Shown piece by piece: positions 25,936 to 35,524 of a stretch of 64,000 bases of DNA. The stretch's first letter is position 1; each line of letters opens with the position of its first letter. The notes beneath the pieces were generated by a model that made no database searches, was not told the origin of the DNA, and saw nothing but the letters and a program-made list of their open reading frames with translations. A program made the translations under genes and the position numbers. Source of the DNA: Vogesella sp. LIG4 (lineage in GTDB: Bacteria > Pseudomonadota > Gammaproteobacteria > Burkholderiales > Chromobacteriaceae); contig NZ_LT607802.1 of the NCBI RefSeq assembly GCF_900090205.1, forward strand, positions 2,574,006-2,638,005. Direction: 5' to 3'.

Positions 25936-26621
25936 AGTTCAGCCTCCCTTACACCGCTGGAATAGCGTTTTTCCAGCCGTTTGAGCGCCAGGTCGGACAC
26001 GCTGGTAATGGCCAGGAAGATGCCGCCGACTACCGCGTAGACGGTGAACGGCTGCTGGGTAATGGATTTGGCGGTGTCGGCGCGGTACATCACGTCGTTG
26101 AGGCCGATCACCGACACCAGGGCGGTGGATTTGACCAGCACCAGCCAGTTGTTGGAGAAGCTGGGCAGCGCGAAGCGCACCATCTGCGGGAAGGTGATGC
26201 GGGTGAACACGCGCAGCGGGCTCATGCCGTAGGCGAGGCCGGCTTCCATCTGGCCCTTGGGCACCGCCATGATGGCGCCGCGGAAGGTTTCGGTCATGTA
26301 GGCGCCGAAGATGAAGCCGATGGTCATCACGCCGGCGAAGAAGGAGTTGATCTCGGGGGCCGGCCAGTTCATGTAGGCGCAGAAGTCGTTGATCATCATC
26401 TGCACGCCGAAGAACAGCAGCAGCATCCACACCAGGTCGGGCACGCCGCGCACGATGGTGGAATAGAGTTCGGCCAGCCACACCAGTGGCTTGGAGTGGG
26501 CCATCTTGAACATGGCGCCGATGAGGCCCAGCACTACGGAGACGGCGAGCGAGGCGATGGCCACCTCGACGGTCAGCGCGGTGCCTTCCAGGATGCTGGG
26601 CAGGTAACCCTGTAGAAACAT
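25932..26621 (-). CDS. aotQ: Arginine/ornithine ABC transporter permease
   Basis: This 229-residue protein belongs to the HisQ/AotQ family. It has the IVRGVPDLVWMLLLFFGVQ helix and the EAA loop (PKGQMEAGLAYGMSPLRVFT). It forms the membrane heterodimer with the next permease. A 77-bp gap separates it from the binding-protein gene upstream. That gap holds a 10-mer repeat copy (26660) inside a small GGCCAAC/GCTGGCC hairpin, which may lower permease expression relative to the binding protein. Confidence 0.92.
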   Translation of the reverse strand: MFLQGYLPSILEGTALTVEVAIASLAVSVVLGLIGAMFKMAHSKPLVWLAELYSTIVRGVPDLVWMLLLFFGVQMMINDFCAYMNWPAPEINSFFAGVMTIGFIFGAYMTETFRGAIMAVPKGQMEAGLAYGMSPLRVFTRITFPQMVRFALPSFSNNWLVLVKSTALVSVIGLNDVMYRADTAKSITQQPFTVYAVVGGIFLAITSVSDLALKRLEKRYSSGVREAEL

Positions 26622-26698
26622 TGTGTTGCTCCGTCTATCTGCCTTGCGGCCGAAAGGAATGCGGCCAACCTTGTAGGCTGGCCGCCTGCACGGACGGC

Positions 26699-27463
26699 TT
26701 ACTTGCCGTAGATGTCGAAGCTGAAGTACTTCTTCTGGATCTTGTCGTAGCTGCCGTCGGCGCGGATCTGCTTCAGCGCGCTGTTGATGCGGGCCAGCAG
26801 GGCCTTGTCGGTCTTGCGCACGGCAACGCCAGCGCCGATGCCGAAGTATTTCGGATCATTGTAGTCCGGGCCGATCAGGGCGAAACCCTTGCCGTTCGGA
26901 GTGTGGACAAAGTCCACGTCGCCCACGGCGGCGTCAACGAAGGCGGCGTCCAGGCGGCCGGCCTTCAGGTCGAGGAAGGATTCCGGTGCCTTGCCGTACG
27001 GCACCAGCTGTGCGCCCAGCTTGGCAAAGTAGTCACGCGCGTATTTTTCCTGGATCGAGGAACGCAGTACGCCGATCTTCTTGCCCTTGAACCAGGCGTC
27101 GTTCACCTGGGTGCCGGTCTTGCCCACCAGGCGGCTGGCCATGTTGTAGTACTTGTCGGAGAAATCCACGGCCTTCTTGCGTTCTTCGGTGATGTTCATC
27201 GAAGCGATCACCGCGTCAAACTTCTTGGCCTGCAGCGCCGGGATGATGCCGTCGAAATCCTGCGGTACCACTTCACAGGTGGCTTTCATTGCATGGCACA
27301 GAGCCTGGGCGATGTCGGGGTCGAAGCCGGTCATCTTGCCGTCGGCACCCTGCTTGGAAAACGGCGGGTAGCTGGCATCGGTGGCAAAACGCAGGGTTTC
27401 GGCGTGGGCGGCTACGTTCAGGGCGAGCGCAACCGCGCCCAGCATCAGCATGGGCTTTTTCAT
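26699..27463 (-). CDS. aotJ: Arginine/ornithine periplasmic binding protein AotJ
   Basis: The 254-residue protein has a signal peptide (MKKPMLMLGAVALALNVAAH). The mature part is a polar amino-acid binding fold: LRFATDASYPPFSKQGADGK, GFDPDIAQALCHAMKATCEV, IASMNITEERKKAVDFSDKY, and KKIGVLRSSIQEKYA. It captures basic amino acids for AotQMP. It is closest to the permeases and so the likely functional AotJ. A highly similar second copy lies upstream at 27538-28302. Confidence 0.92.
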   Translation of the reverse strand: MKKPMLMLGAVALALNVAAHAETLRFATDASYPPFSKQGADGKMTGFDPDIAQALCHAMKATCEVVPQDFDGIIPALQAKKFDAVIASMNITEERKKAVDFSDKYYNMASRLVGKTGTQVNDAWFKGKKIGVLRSSIQEKYARDYFAKLGAQLVPYGKAPESFLDLKAGRLDAAFVDAAVGDVDFVHTPNGKGFALIGPDYNDPKYFGIGAGVAVRKTDKALLARINSALKQIRADGSYDKIQKKYFSFDIYGK

Positions 27464-27494
27464 GGATTTTCTCCGTCTCAGAGGGCTTTTATTA

Positions 27495-27525
27495 TGAAAC
27501 CCCGCCTGGCATGCCGGGCGGGGTG
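27495..27525 (-). terminator. Hairpin between the two binding-protein genes
   Basis: CCCCGCC / GGGCGGGG forms around a TGGCATGCC loop, followed on the minus strand by TTTCATAATAAAAG. It is a possible partial terminator or attenuator that would let the first binding protein be made in excess. Confidence 0.6.
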
Positions 27526-27537
27526 GGGCGTGCCGGC

Positions 27538-28302
27538 TTAGTTGCCGTACACGTTAAAGTTGAAGTACTTGTCCTGTACTTTTTTGTAGCTGCCGTCCTT
27601 GCGGATCTGGGCGATGGCCTGGTTCAGGCGCTCGCGCAGGGCATTGTTGCCCTTTTTCACCGCGATGCCGGCGCCGTAGCCGAAGTATTTGCTGTCGCTG
27701 TATTCCGGGCCGACGAAGGCAAAGCCCTTGCCCTGGGAAGATTTCAGGAAGTCGCTCTCGCCCACCACCGAATCCACGAACATGCCGTCGATACGGCCGG
27801 ATTTCAGATCCAGGAAGCCTTCCGGCGCCTTGCCGTAGGAGACAACGGTGGCGCCGTTCTTGGCCCAGTAATCCTTGGCGAATTTTTCCTGGGTGGAGGC
27901 GCGCAGCACGCCGATCTTCTTGCCCTTGAAGCTGTGCTGGTCAACCTTGGTGTCTGCCTTGGCGATCATGCGGCTGGGGGTGTTGTAGTACTTGTTGCTG
28001 AAGTCCACGGCCTTCTTGCGCTCGTCGGTGATCGACATGGAGGACAGGATGGCATCGAACTTGTTGGCGTTCAGGGCCGGGATCAGGCCGTCCCAGTCCT
28101 GCGGCACGATTTCACAGGTCGCCTTCATCGCGGTGCACAGCGCGTAGGCGATATCCACATCGAAGCCCTGCAGCTTGCCGTCCGCACCCTGCTTGGCAAA
28201 CGGGGGGTAGTTGCCATCGATGCCGAAACGGATGGTTTCGGCCTGGGCGGAGAAGGCAGTGGAGGACAGGGCCAGAGTGGCCAGGAAAAGTGCTTTTTTC
28301 AT
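27538..28302 (-). CDS. Second basic amino-acid binding protein, AotJ paralogue
   Basis: This 254-residue protein has the same length as the adjacent AotJ and aligns without visible gaps (IRFGIDGNYPPFAKQGADGK, LSSMSITDERKKAVDFSNKY, KKIGVLRASTQEKFAKDYWA). The signal peptide is MKKALFLATLALSSTAFSAQ. The genes are a tandem duplicate that has diverged, probably with different ligand preference (for example arginine against ornithine, lysine or histidine). It is first in the operon, 520 bp from the glutamate dehydrogenase start. The downstream permeases probably serve both proteins. Confidence 0.9.
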   Translation of the reverse strand: MKKALFLATLALSSTAFSAQAETIRFGIDGNYPPFAKQGADGKLQGFDVDIAYALCTAMKATCEIVPQDWDGLIPALNANKFDAILSSMSITDERKKAVDFSNKYYNTPSRMIAKADTKVDQHSFKGKKIGVLRASTQEKFAKDYWAKNGATVVSYGKAPEGFLDLKSGRIDGMFVDSVVGESDFLKSSQGKGFAFVGPEYSDSKYFGYGAGIAVKKGNNALRERLNQAIAQIRKDGSYKKVQDKYFNFNVYGN

Positions 28303-28822
28303 GCTATCTCTAAACTCTCATCTGAATGTGATCCCCGGGTGACGGGGCTTGTTTGCCTGCCGTGCTGCGACGGCGCTGGCGGGCACATCCGGCCCGTGCG
28401 GGCCTTCCCTTGTAATGTTGTTATTTTGCGATCCTCCTGCGGGGGAGGACGCGGAATCTTGGCACGCAACGACAGCAGGCACAATGCAGCGCCCCGGCTT
28501 GTGACCGGGGGCGCCGAAGGGGGCGCATTCTACTGAATTTTTGTCTGCTTGTGAAATGCAAGCAAAATCATATGGTTGTGCTTTTTGTCTATACGTTTAA
28601 ATGAATTGGCACGCTTGTTTATTTTGTAATTTGCCGTCGCATTGCTATAAGGCAAAAAGCGTAATCGCTGTCAAATGCAAAACATTTATGGATTCATGAT
28701 TGTGCGGTGCATTTGATGAATGTGTACGTCAATGTCGCAATACGGAAATGCCTTGCAGGTAGGCGCTCTTACAATGCCGCCACACAACACCTGTGTCCCC
28801 GAGAACAACTACGAGAAGCAAC
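28303..28822. promoter_or_regulatory. Divergent control region between the aot operon and NAD-glutamate dehydrogenase, with ArgR-like half-sites
   Basis: This 520-bp gap is AT-rich at 28530-28720. At 28733-28748 it contains TGTCGC-N8-AA, which fits the half-site described for P. aeruginosa ArgR, about 75 bp before the dehydrogenase start. A weaker half-site (CGTCGC-N8-AA) lies at 28635-28650. GC-rich hairpins are seen around 28432-28456 and 28490-28525 near the binding-protein side. I see no gene. Confidence 0.5.
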
Positions 28823-31800
28823 ATGTCGCTTACCAAAAAGACCGAAACCCTTGGGCTGGTCGCTGACATTCTGGCAGTGGCTGAACAGAAACTCTCTTCC
28901 GCCGAGGCTGCTCGCCTGGGTACCTTTATCCCCCTGTATTTCGAAGAAACCGAGCAGGAAGACCTGAAGAGTTTCTCCCCGCTGGATCTGTTCGGTGCGG
29001 CGATGGCGCATTTCGAGTTTGCGCAAAAGCGTGCCGCCGGCCAGGCCAAGGCTCGCATCTACAACCCCGATTTCGAACGTGACGGCTGGCAGAGCACCCA
29101 CAGCGTGATCGAGATCGTGAACGACGACATGCCGTTCCTGATCGACTCGCTGTCCATGCTGCTGGGCCGCCACAACCTGAACCTGCACCTGCTGGTGCAC
29201 CCGGTGCTGTCCGTTGGCCGCGATGGCAACAACGAAATCACCGAACTGAAACGTACCGAAGACCGCAGTCTGCCGCTGGAATCCTTCATCCACGTACAGG
29301 TGGACCGCGTCAGCGACCCTGCCGTGCTGAAGGCGCTGCAGGAAGACCTGGACAGCGTGCTGGGCTACCTGCGCCAGGTAGTGGACGACGAGCCGCAGAT
29401 GCGCGAAACGTTGGCCGCAGTGCGTGCCGAAGTCGCCAAGATCGACGGCAAGCGCAGCGATGAAGCCAAGGAATCGGTTGCCTTCCTCGACTGGATGGCG
29501 GCCAACCACTTCATTTTCATGGGTTACTGCGATTACGACCTGGTGAAGCGCGACGGCAAGGACAGCCTGAAGATCGTCCAGGGCTCCGGCCTGGGCTTCC
29601 TGAAGGACCAGGGCGGCAAGGAATACTCCGCCAGCTTCGAGGCACTGCCGCAGGAACTGCGTGAACTGGCGCACCAGCCGCATCTGCTGATCCTGAACAA
29701 GTCGCAGTCCCGCTCGGTGCTGCATCGCCCGGCCTATATGGACTTCGTGGGCGTGAAGCGCTTCAACAGCAAGGGCGAGGTAATCGGCGAGCGCCGCTTC
29801 CTGGGCCTGTACACCTCCAGCGCCTACCAGAATTCGCCGAAAGACATTCCGCTGCTGCGCCAGAAAGTGGCGCACGTGGTGGCCAGCTGCGACTACGTGG
29901 ATAACAGCTACAAGGCCAAGACCCTGGGCTTCGTACTGGAAAGCTACCCGCGCGACGAGCTGTTCGAAATTCCGGCCGACGTGCTGACCCCGATCGCCGA
30001 AGGCATCGTCAGCCTGCAGGAGCGCCCGCGCGTGCGCCTGTTCACCCGCGCCGACCGCTACCACCGTTACGTGAGCTGCCTGGTATACGTACCGCGCGAC
30101 AGCTTCAATACCGAGATCCGCCTGAAGATCGAAAAAGTGCTGATGGCTGCCTTCAATGGCGCATCCGCCGAATTCAGCGTGCAGATCAGCGACAGCACCC
30201 TGGCGCGCGTGCACTACATCATCCGCACCCAGGGCGGCCACCTGCCGCAGTTCCGCGAGAACGAGCTGGAAGCCGACATCGCCCGCGTGGTACGCGGCTG
30301 GGAAGAAGAGCTGCATCAGCAACTGATCGAGACCCACGGCGAAGAGAAGGGCAACCTGCTGTTCAATCGCTACCGTGGTGCCTTCCCGGTGGCTTACCGT
30401 GAAGAATTCGCTGCCCGCAACGCGGTGCTGGACATCCAGCTGATCGAAGATGCCGCCGAGCAGTCCGGCATGACCATGAAGCTGTACCGCGCGTTCAACC
30501 GCAGCCACGGCTACAACCTGAAGCTGTTCCGCGCCGGCCAGCCGCTGGGCCTGTCCGCCAGCCTGCCTATCCTGGAAAACATGGGTGTGCAGGTGCGCGA
30601 CGAGCATCCGTACCTGGTGGAGCGCAACAGCGAAACCGTGTGGATCAGCGACTTCGGTCTGGAACTGGGGGCTCACGCCGATGCCATGCAGGAAGATGAA
30701 GTTCAGAAGAACTTCCAGGCACTGCTGGCCCGCGTATTTGCCCGCGATTGCGAAAACGACGGCTTCAACCGCCTGGCGGTAGTGGCCGGCCTCGACTGGC
30801 GCGAAATCACCCTGGTGCGCGCGCTGGCCAAGTACCTGCGTCAGGGCGGTCTGACTTTCAGCCAGGCCTACATCGAAAACTGCGTGGCGCACTACCCGGA
30901 CATCACCCGCAACCTGGTGCGCCTGTTCGAAGCACGCCAGCACCCGACCGCGTTCGACGATGCCGCCGCCGCCAAGCTGCAGGACACCCTGAAGGAACAG
31001 CTGGACAAGGTTGCCAACCTGGATGAAGACCGCATCCTGAACGGCTTCCTGCAAGTAATTCTGGCCACCCGCCGCACCAACTTCTGGCAGAAGGGCAAGG
31101 ACGGCGAGTACAAGTCCTACGCATCCTTCAAGCTGGATTCCAACCAGATTTCCTTCCTGCCGCAACCGCGCCCGATGTTCGAAATCTGGGTATACAGCCC
31201 GCGTGTGGAAGGTGTGCACCTGCGTGGTTCCAAGGTAGCCCGTGGCGGTCTGCGCTGGTCCGACCGCATGGAAGACTTCCGTACCGAAGTGCTGGGCCTG
31301 GTGAAGGCGCAGATGGTGAAGAACTCGGTGATCGTGCCGATGGGCTCCAAGGGCGGCTTCGTGTGCAAGCAATCGCCGGCCCCGAGCGACCGCGAAGCCT
31401 TCATGGCCGAAGGTATCGCCTGCTACAAGATCTTCATCTCCGCACTGCTGGATGTAACCGATAACCTGGTGACCGGCCAGATCGTGCCGCCGGTGGATGT
31501 GCGCCGCCTGGATCCGGATGATCCGTACCTGGTGGTGGCTGCCGACAAGGGCACCGCGACCTTCTCCGACATCGCCAACAGCATTTCCGAGGCTTATGGC
31601 TTCTGGCTGGGCGACGCCTTCGCCTCCGGCGGTTCCGCCGGTTACGACCACAAAGGCATGGGCATTACTGCCCGCGGTGCCTGGGAGTCGGTGAAGCGCC
31701 ACTTCCGCCACCTGGGCGTGAATACCCAGGAGCAGGATTTCAGCGTGATCGGCATTGGCGACATGGCTGGCGACGTGTTCGGTAACGGCATGCTGCTGTC

Positions 31801-33625
31801 CGAGCATATCTGCCTGAAGGCCGCGTTCAACCACCTGCACATCTTCCTGGACCCGACCCCGAATGCGGCGCACAGCTTCGCCGAGCGTGCCCGCCTGTTC
31901 AACCTGCCGCGTTCCAGCTGGACCGACTACAACCGCGAGCTGATCTCGCAGGGTGGCGGCATCTTCGAACGTTCCGCCAAGTCCATCCCGCTGTCGCCGG
32001 AAGTGAAGGCCTGGCTGGAAACCGACAAGGACAGCATGGCGCCGAACGAGCTGATCCACGAGCTGCTCAAGGCCAAGGTTGACCTGTTCTACAACGGTGG
32101 TATCGGTACCTATATCAAGGCATCCACCCAGAGCCACGCCGATGCCCGCGATCGCGCCAACGACCCGGTGCGCGTGAACGGCAACCAGCTGCAAGCCAAA
32201 GTGGTAGCCGAAGGCGGTAACCTGACCTGCACCCAGCTGGGTCGTGTCGAGTACGCGCTGACCGGTGGCCGCATCTGCACCGACGCCATCGACAACTCCG
32301 CCGGCGTGGACTGCTCCGACCACGAAGTGAACATCAAGATCCTGCTGGGCGCGGTAATGCAGGCCGGTGACATGACGCTGAAACAGCGTAATGACCTGCT
32401 GGCCGAGATGACCGAAGAAGTGGGCCACCTGGTGCTGCGCAACAACTACCTGCAGACCCAGGTGCTGGCGATCAACCGCAGCCATGCCGCCTCCATGCTG
32501 AGCGCGCACAGCCGCATGATCAGCCACATGGAAAAAACCGGTGAGCTGAACCGCGAGATCGAGTACCTGCCGTCCGACACCCAGATCAACGAGCGTCGCC
32601 TGGCTCGCCAGGGCCTGGCCTCGCCGGAAGTGTCGGTACTGCTGGCCTACGGCAAGATTTCGCTGGACCAGGCCATCCTGGCTACCGATGTACCGGATGA
32701 CGCCGACTTCATGCCGGTGCTGGTGAACTACTTCCCGAAACCGCTGCAGCAGCGCTTCGGCGAGCAGATGCAGCGCCACCACCTGAAGCGCGAGATCATC
32801 TCCAACCAGCTGGCGAACCAGATCATCAACCGCATGGGCGTGACCTTCGTGTTCCGCCTGCAGGAAGAGTCCTCGTTCTCCGCTGCCGACATCACCCGCG
32901 CATTCTGGATCGCCAGCCGCGTGTTCGATGCCGAGCGTCTGTGGGGCCAGATCGAGCAGCTGGACAACCAGGTTTCCGCCGATCTGCAAGTGGAAATGAT
33001 GGTGATGGTGCGTACCCTGGTAGAGCGCGCCGTGCGCTGGGTGCTGCGTAACCGTCGTCCGATCGGTTCGGTAAGCGCCGCCATCGAGCAGTACGGTGCC
33101 AAGGTACAGTCGTTGCTGCAGCAGCTGCCGCAGCTGGTAAGCGCCGATGCCTACCCGCAGGTGGCTCGCCAGGAGAAACGCCTGAACCAGCCGAACGTAC
33201 CGGCCGAACTGGCCAGCGTGCTGGCCCGCCTGGAGTTCGCTGTGCCGCTGATGGACATCATCGAGATCGCCGGCAACAGCGAGCTGTCGCTGGACGCGAT
33301 TGCGGCCAACTACCTGCAGCTGGGCCGCAGCCTGCAGCTGGACTGGCTGCGCAGCGCCATCACCCAGCTGCCGCGCGACAACCGCTGGCAGTCGCTGGCC
33401 CGCTCCGCGCTGCGTGACGACCTGTATCGCCAGCATCGCGAGCTGACCCGCCGTGCGCTGGCAGCCAACAGCGACAGCGCCTTCGTCAGCAGCTGGCTTG
33501 CCCAGCGCGCCAGCGACGTGGAAGCCTGCCAGCAGATGTTTGCTGAACTGCAATCGTTCGAAGCGCTGGACCTGGCCATGCTGTCCGCCGGCATGCGCGA
33601 GCTGAACAACCACCTGCTGGGCTGA
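28823..33625 (+). CDS. gdhB: NAD-specific glutamate dehydrogenase, large (180-kDa) type
   Basis: The start at 28823 (MSLTKKTETLGLVADIL, GAGAAG upstream) gives 1600 residues, the length of the P. aeruginosa GdhB / large NAD-GDH class. N-terminal ACT-like regulatory segments (MPFLIDSLSMLLGRHNLNLH) precede the catalytic core. The core has RGGLRWSDRMEDFRTEVLGL, VKNSVIVPMGSKGGF with the catalytic Lys, and a Rossmann part with VIGIGDMAGDVFGNGML. It oxidises glutamate to 2-oxoglutarate and ammonia with NAD. In P. aeruginosa it is arginine-inducible through ArgR. Here it is divergent from the aot-argR operon, a direct physical link between arginine uptake and glutamate disposal. Confidence 0.96.
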   Translation: MSLTKKTETLGLVADILAVAEQKLSSAEAARLGTFIPLYFEETEQEDLKSFSPLDLFGAAMAHFEFAQKRAAGQAKARIYNPDFERDGWQSTHSVIEIVNDDMPFLIDSLSMLLGRHNLNLHLLVHPVLSVGRDGNNEITELKRTEDRSLPLESFIHVQVDRVSDPAVLKALQEDLDSVLGYLRQVVDDEPQMRETLAAVRAEVAKIDGKRSDEAKESVAFLDWMAANHFIFMGYCDYDLVKRDGKDSLKIVQGSGLGFLKDQGGKEYSASFEALPQELRELAHQPHLLILNKSQSRSVLHRPAYMDFVGVKRFNSKGEVIGERRFLGLYTSSAYQNSPKDIPLLRQKVAHVVASCDYVDNSYKAKTLGFVLESYPRDELFEIPADVLTPIAEGIVSLQERPRVRLFTRADRYHRYVSCLVYVPRDSFNTEIRLKIEKVLMAAFNGASAEFSVQISDSTLARVHYIIRTQGGHLPQFRENELEADIARVVRGWEEELHQQLIETHGEEKGNLLFNRYRGAFPVAYREEFAARNAVLDIQLIEDAAEQSGMTMKLYRAFNRSHGYNLKLFRAGQPLGLSASLPILENMGVQVRDEHPYLVERNSETVWISDFGLELGAHADAMQEDEVQKNFQALLARVFARDCENDGFNRLAVVAGLDWREITLVRALAKYLRQGGLTFSQAYIENCVAHYPDITRNLVRLFEARQHPTAFDDAAAAKLQDTLKEQLDKVANLDEDRILNGFLQVILATRRTNFWQKGKDGEYKSYASFKLDSNQISFLPQPRPMFEIWVYSPRVEGVHLRGSKVARGGLRWSDRMEDFRTEVLGLVKAQMVKNSVIVPMGSKGGFVCKQSPAPSDREAFMAEGIACYKIFISALLDVTDNLVTGQIVPPVDVRRLDPDDPYLVVAADKGTATFSDIANSISEAYGFWLGDAFASGGSAGYDHKGMGITARGAWESVKRHFRHLGVNTQEQDFSVIGIGDMAGDVFGNGMLLSEHICLKAAFNHLHIFLDPTPNAAHSFAERARLFNLPRSSWTDYNRELISQGGGIFERSAKSIPLSPEVKAWLETDKDSMAPNELIHELLKAKVDLFYNGGIGTYIKASTQSHADARDRANDPVRVNGNQLQAKVVAEGGNLTCTQLGRVEYALTGGRICTDAIDNSAGVDCSDHEVNIKILLGAVMQAGDMTLKQRNDLLAEMTEEVGHLVLRNNYLQTQVLAINRSHAASMLSAHSRMISHMEKTGELNREIEYLPSDTQINERRLARQGLASPEVSVLLAYGKISLDQAILATDVPDDADFMPVLVNYFPKPLQQRFGEQMQRHHLKREIISNQLANQIINRMGVTFVFRLQEESSFSAADITRAFWIASRVFDAERLWGQIEQLDNQVSADLQVEMMVMVRTLVERAVRWVLRNRRPIGSVSAAIEQYGAKVQSLLQQLPQLVSADAYPQVARQEKRLNQPNVPAELASVLARLEFAVPLMDIIEIAGNSELSLDAIAANYLQLGRSLQLDWLRSAITQLPRDNRWQSLARSALRDDLYRQHRELTRRALAANSDSAFVSSWLAQRASDVEACQQMFAELQSFEALDLAMLSAGMRELNNHLLG

Positions 33626-34253
33626 TTCAGTTTCTGTTTCGCAGTACTCCCTTAAGCCGACCTACGGGTCGGCTTTTTTTTTGTCCGTGATCAGGTGTTG
33701 CCGGGGTGGGGCGGGGCAGACTGTGGCATCGCCAGCCGTGCCGGAACCGGTGTGCCGGAGGAGAACAGTGGCGTTTCTGGTCGCCGTCATTGGCCATGCC
33801 GGCAGCCGGCATATGGGCAATCGGTGCGGCGATTGGCGACATGACATCTTGCTATCGGGTGGTTATTCGGCTGATTTGCGCCATTTTGTTGTATGCCGAC
33901 AACAAACGGTCGTTTTACGACTTGGTGCACGTTGCGCCCGACTCCGTGCAGAACATTGCCAAAAACCGGGTTTGACTTATCGAATTTTGCCGATAAATGT
34001 AAATAACATGCACGCAGATAGTGCCAAGCGCTATAAAAAGCGCAGTGCAGCAAAATTGCCCGGATTTTTTTGTGTAATTGTTGTGCTCGTTTTCTTAAAC
34101 AGGTGGTTAAATTAATCGACGGCTGCACTACGGGACAGGTCGCTTACCTGGGCAGGCAATTTGCCTGGGTACTTTACATCCCGCCGCAGGCCGATTAGCC
34201 TAATAAAACTGAAACGAGATTCCGCCAAGCGGAACAGTGTGGAGAAAAGCAGG
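33626..34253. other. Intergenic region after glutamate dehydrogenase
   Basis: This 628-bp gap begins with a terminator (33654-33682). Its right half (about 33960-34130) is clearly AT-rich and may contain the promoter of the polyamine-type transporter. Short frames occur but lack ribosome sites and family features. I see no supported gene. Confidence 0.6.
33654..33682 (+). terminator. Intrinsic terminator of glutamate dehydrogenase
   Basis: The stem AAGCCGACC / GGTCGGCTT has loop TACG, followed by seven or more T, 29 bp after the stop. Confidence 0.9.
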
Positions 34254-35369
34254 ATGAGCGAGCAACAACCGGCATCGGACGTGTTGGTAAGCTTTCGTGG
34301 CGTGCAAAAGAGCTACGATGGCGAATCCCTGATCGTCAAAAGCCTGGACCTGGATATTCGCCGCGGCGAATTCCTCACCATGCTGGGGCCATCCGGCTCC
34401 GGTAAAACGACCTGTCTCATGATGCTGGCTGGCTTCGAGACCCCCACCCACGGCGAAATCCGCCTTGGCGGCCAGCTGCTCAACAACGTGCCCCCGCACA
34501 AACGCAACATCGGCATGGTGTTCCAGAACTATGCCCTGTTCCCCCACATGACCGTGGCCGAGAACCTGGCCTACCCGCTGACCATCCGCAAGATGAGCAA
34601 GAGCGACATCGCCGCCCGTGTGAAGAAAGCGCTGGACATGGTGAAGCTCGGCAACCTTGCCAACCGCTACCCCGGCCAGATGTCCGGCGGCCAGCAGCAG
34701 CGCGTGGCGCTGGCGCGCGCCCTGGTATTCGAACCGCAGCTGGTGCTGATGGACGAGCCGCTGGGTGCGCTGGACAAGCAGCTGCGTGAACACATGCAGC
34801 TGGAGATCAAGCATATCCACGAAACCCTGGGCGTGACCGTGGTGTACGTGACCCACGACCAGAGCGAAGCGCTGACCATGTCCGACCGCGTGGCGGTGTT
34901 CAAGGACGGCATCATCCAGCAGATCGATGCGGCCGACGTGCTGTACGAAAAGCCGGTCAACTCCTTCGTGGCCAACTTCATCGGCGAAAACAACACGCTG
35001 CACGGCGAAGTGGTGGCAGTGGAGCAGGGCAGCGCTGTGGTGCGCCTGGCTTCCGGTGACACCGTCCGCGCCTCTGCCATCTGTGTTGACCGCGCGGGCG
35101 AGCCGACTTCCATGTCGATCCGCCCGGAGCGCGTGCGCCTGAACCAGTACGCCGACGGCTGCGAAAACCGTCTGGCGGCCCGCCTGTCCGAGTTCATCTA
35201 CTTTGGCGACCACGTACGCCTGCGCCTGGAAGTAGCCGGCCAGCACGGCTTCATGGTGAAGGTGCCGGTAGGCGAGCTGGACAGCCGCTGGCAGGTTGGC
35301 GACACCCTCAATGTCGGCTGGATGTCGCATGACATCCGCGCCCTTGATTCGTCTGTTATTACCCACTAA
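34254..35369 (+). CDS. Polyamine-type ABC transporter ATP-binding protein (PotA-like)
   Basis: I use the ATG at 34254 (MSEQQPASDVLVSFRGVQ) with AAGCAGG upstream. The 371-residue product has Walker A (GPSGSGKTTCLMMLAGFE), signature [20 protein letters not shown], Walker B (LVLMDEPLGALD), switch His (YVTHDQSEAL) and a C-terminal TOBE domain (SIRPERVRLN...). This is the PotA/PotG family. It energises uptake with the binding protein and two permeases that follow. Gene order is ATPase, binding protein, permease, permease. The substrate is probably a polyamine or related cation, which cannot be fixed from sequence. Confidence 0.92.
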   Translation: MSEQQPASDVLVSFRGVQKSYDGESLIVKSLDLDIRRGEFLTMLGPSGSGKTTCLMMLAGFETPTHGEIRLGGQLLNNVPPHKRNIGMVFQNYALFPHMTVAENLAYPLTIRKMSKSDIAARVKKALDMVKLGNLANRYPGQMSGGQQQRVALARALVFEPQLVLMDEPLGALDKQLREHMQLEIKHIHETLGVTVVYVTHDQSEALTMSDRVAVFKDGIIQQIDAADVLYEKPVNSFVANFIGENNTLHGEVVAVEQGSAVVRLASGDTVRASAICVDRAGEPTSMSIRPERVRLNQYADGCENRLAARLSEFIYFGDHVRLRLEVAGQHGFMVKVPVGELDSRWQVGDTLNVGWMSHDIRALDSSVITH

Positions 35370-35379
35370 GACCAGGTAT

Positions 35380-35407
35380 GGCCGGGCAGGTTGACTGCCT
35401 GCCGGCC
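35380..35407 (+). other. Intercistronic hairpin between the ATPase and binding-protein genes
   Basis: GGCCGGGCAGG pairs with CCTGCCGGCC (one bulge) soon after the ATPase stop. There is no T run, so it may protect the upstream mRNA or act as a processing site ahead of the abundant binding protein. Confidence 0.5.
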
Positions 35408-35524
35408 AGTCACGTCCGTGGGAAAGACCGCGAAACCACCCGCAGTACCCCAAAGCAACAAAACTAAGGCCCGACATGGGTCATCCAAACGTCTGCAAAC
35501 GTGCAATCTATGAGGAGCATTCTC

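Noticed and set aside
28769..33613. Antisense open frame of about 1,614 codons opposite glutamate dehydrogenase
   Set aside because: GC-rich codon bias in the real gene leaves the opposite strand open. The antisense product has low-complexity His/Val/Gln-rich sequence without any family motif, while the sense strand encodes a full known enzyme.
33681..34115. 144-codon frame in the gap after glutamate dehydrogenase
   Set aside because: It begins inside the terminator, has no ribosome site, and its composition shifts midway from GC- to AT-rich; no family sequence.
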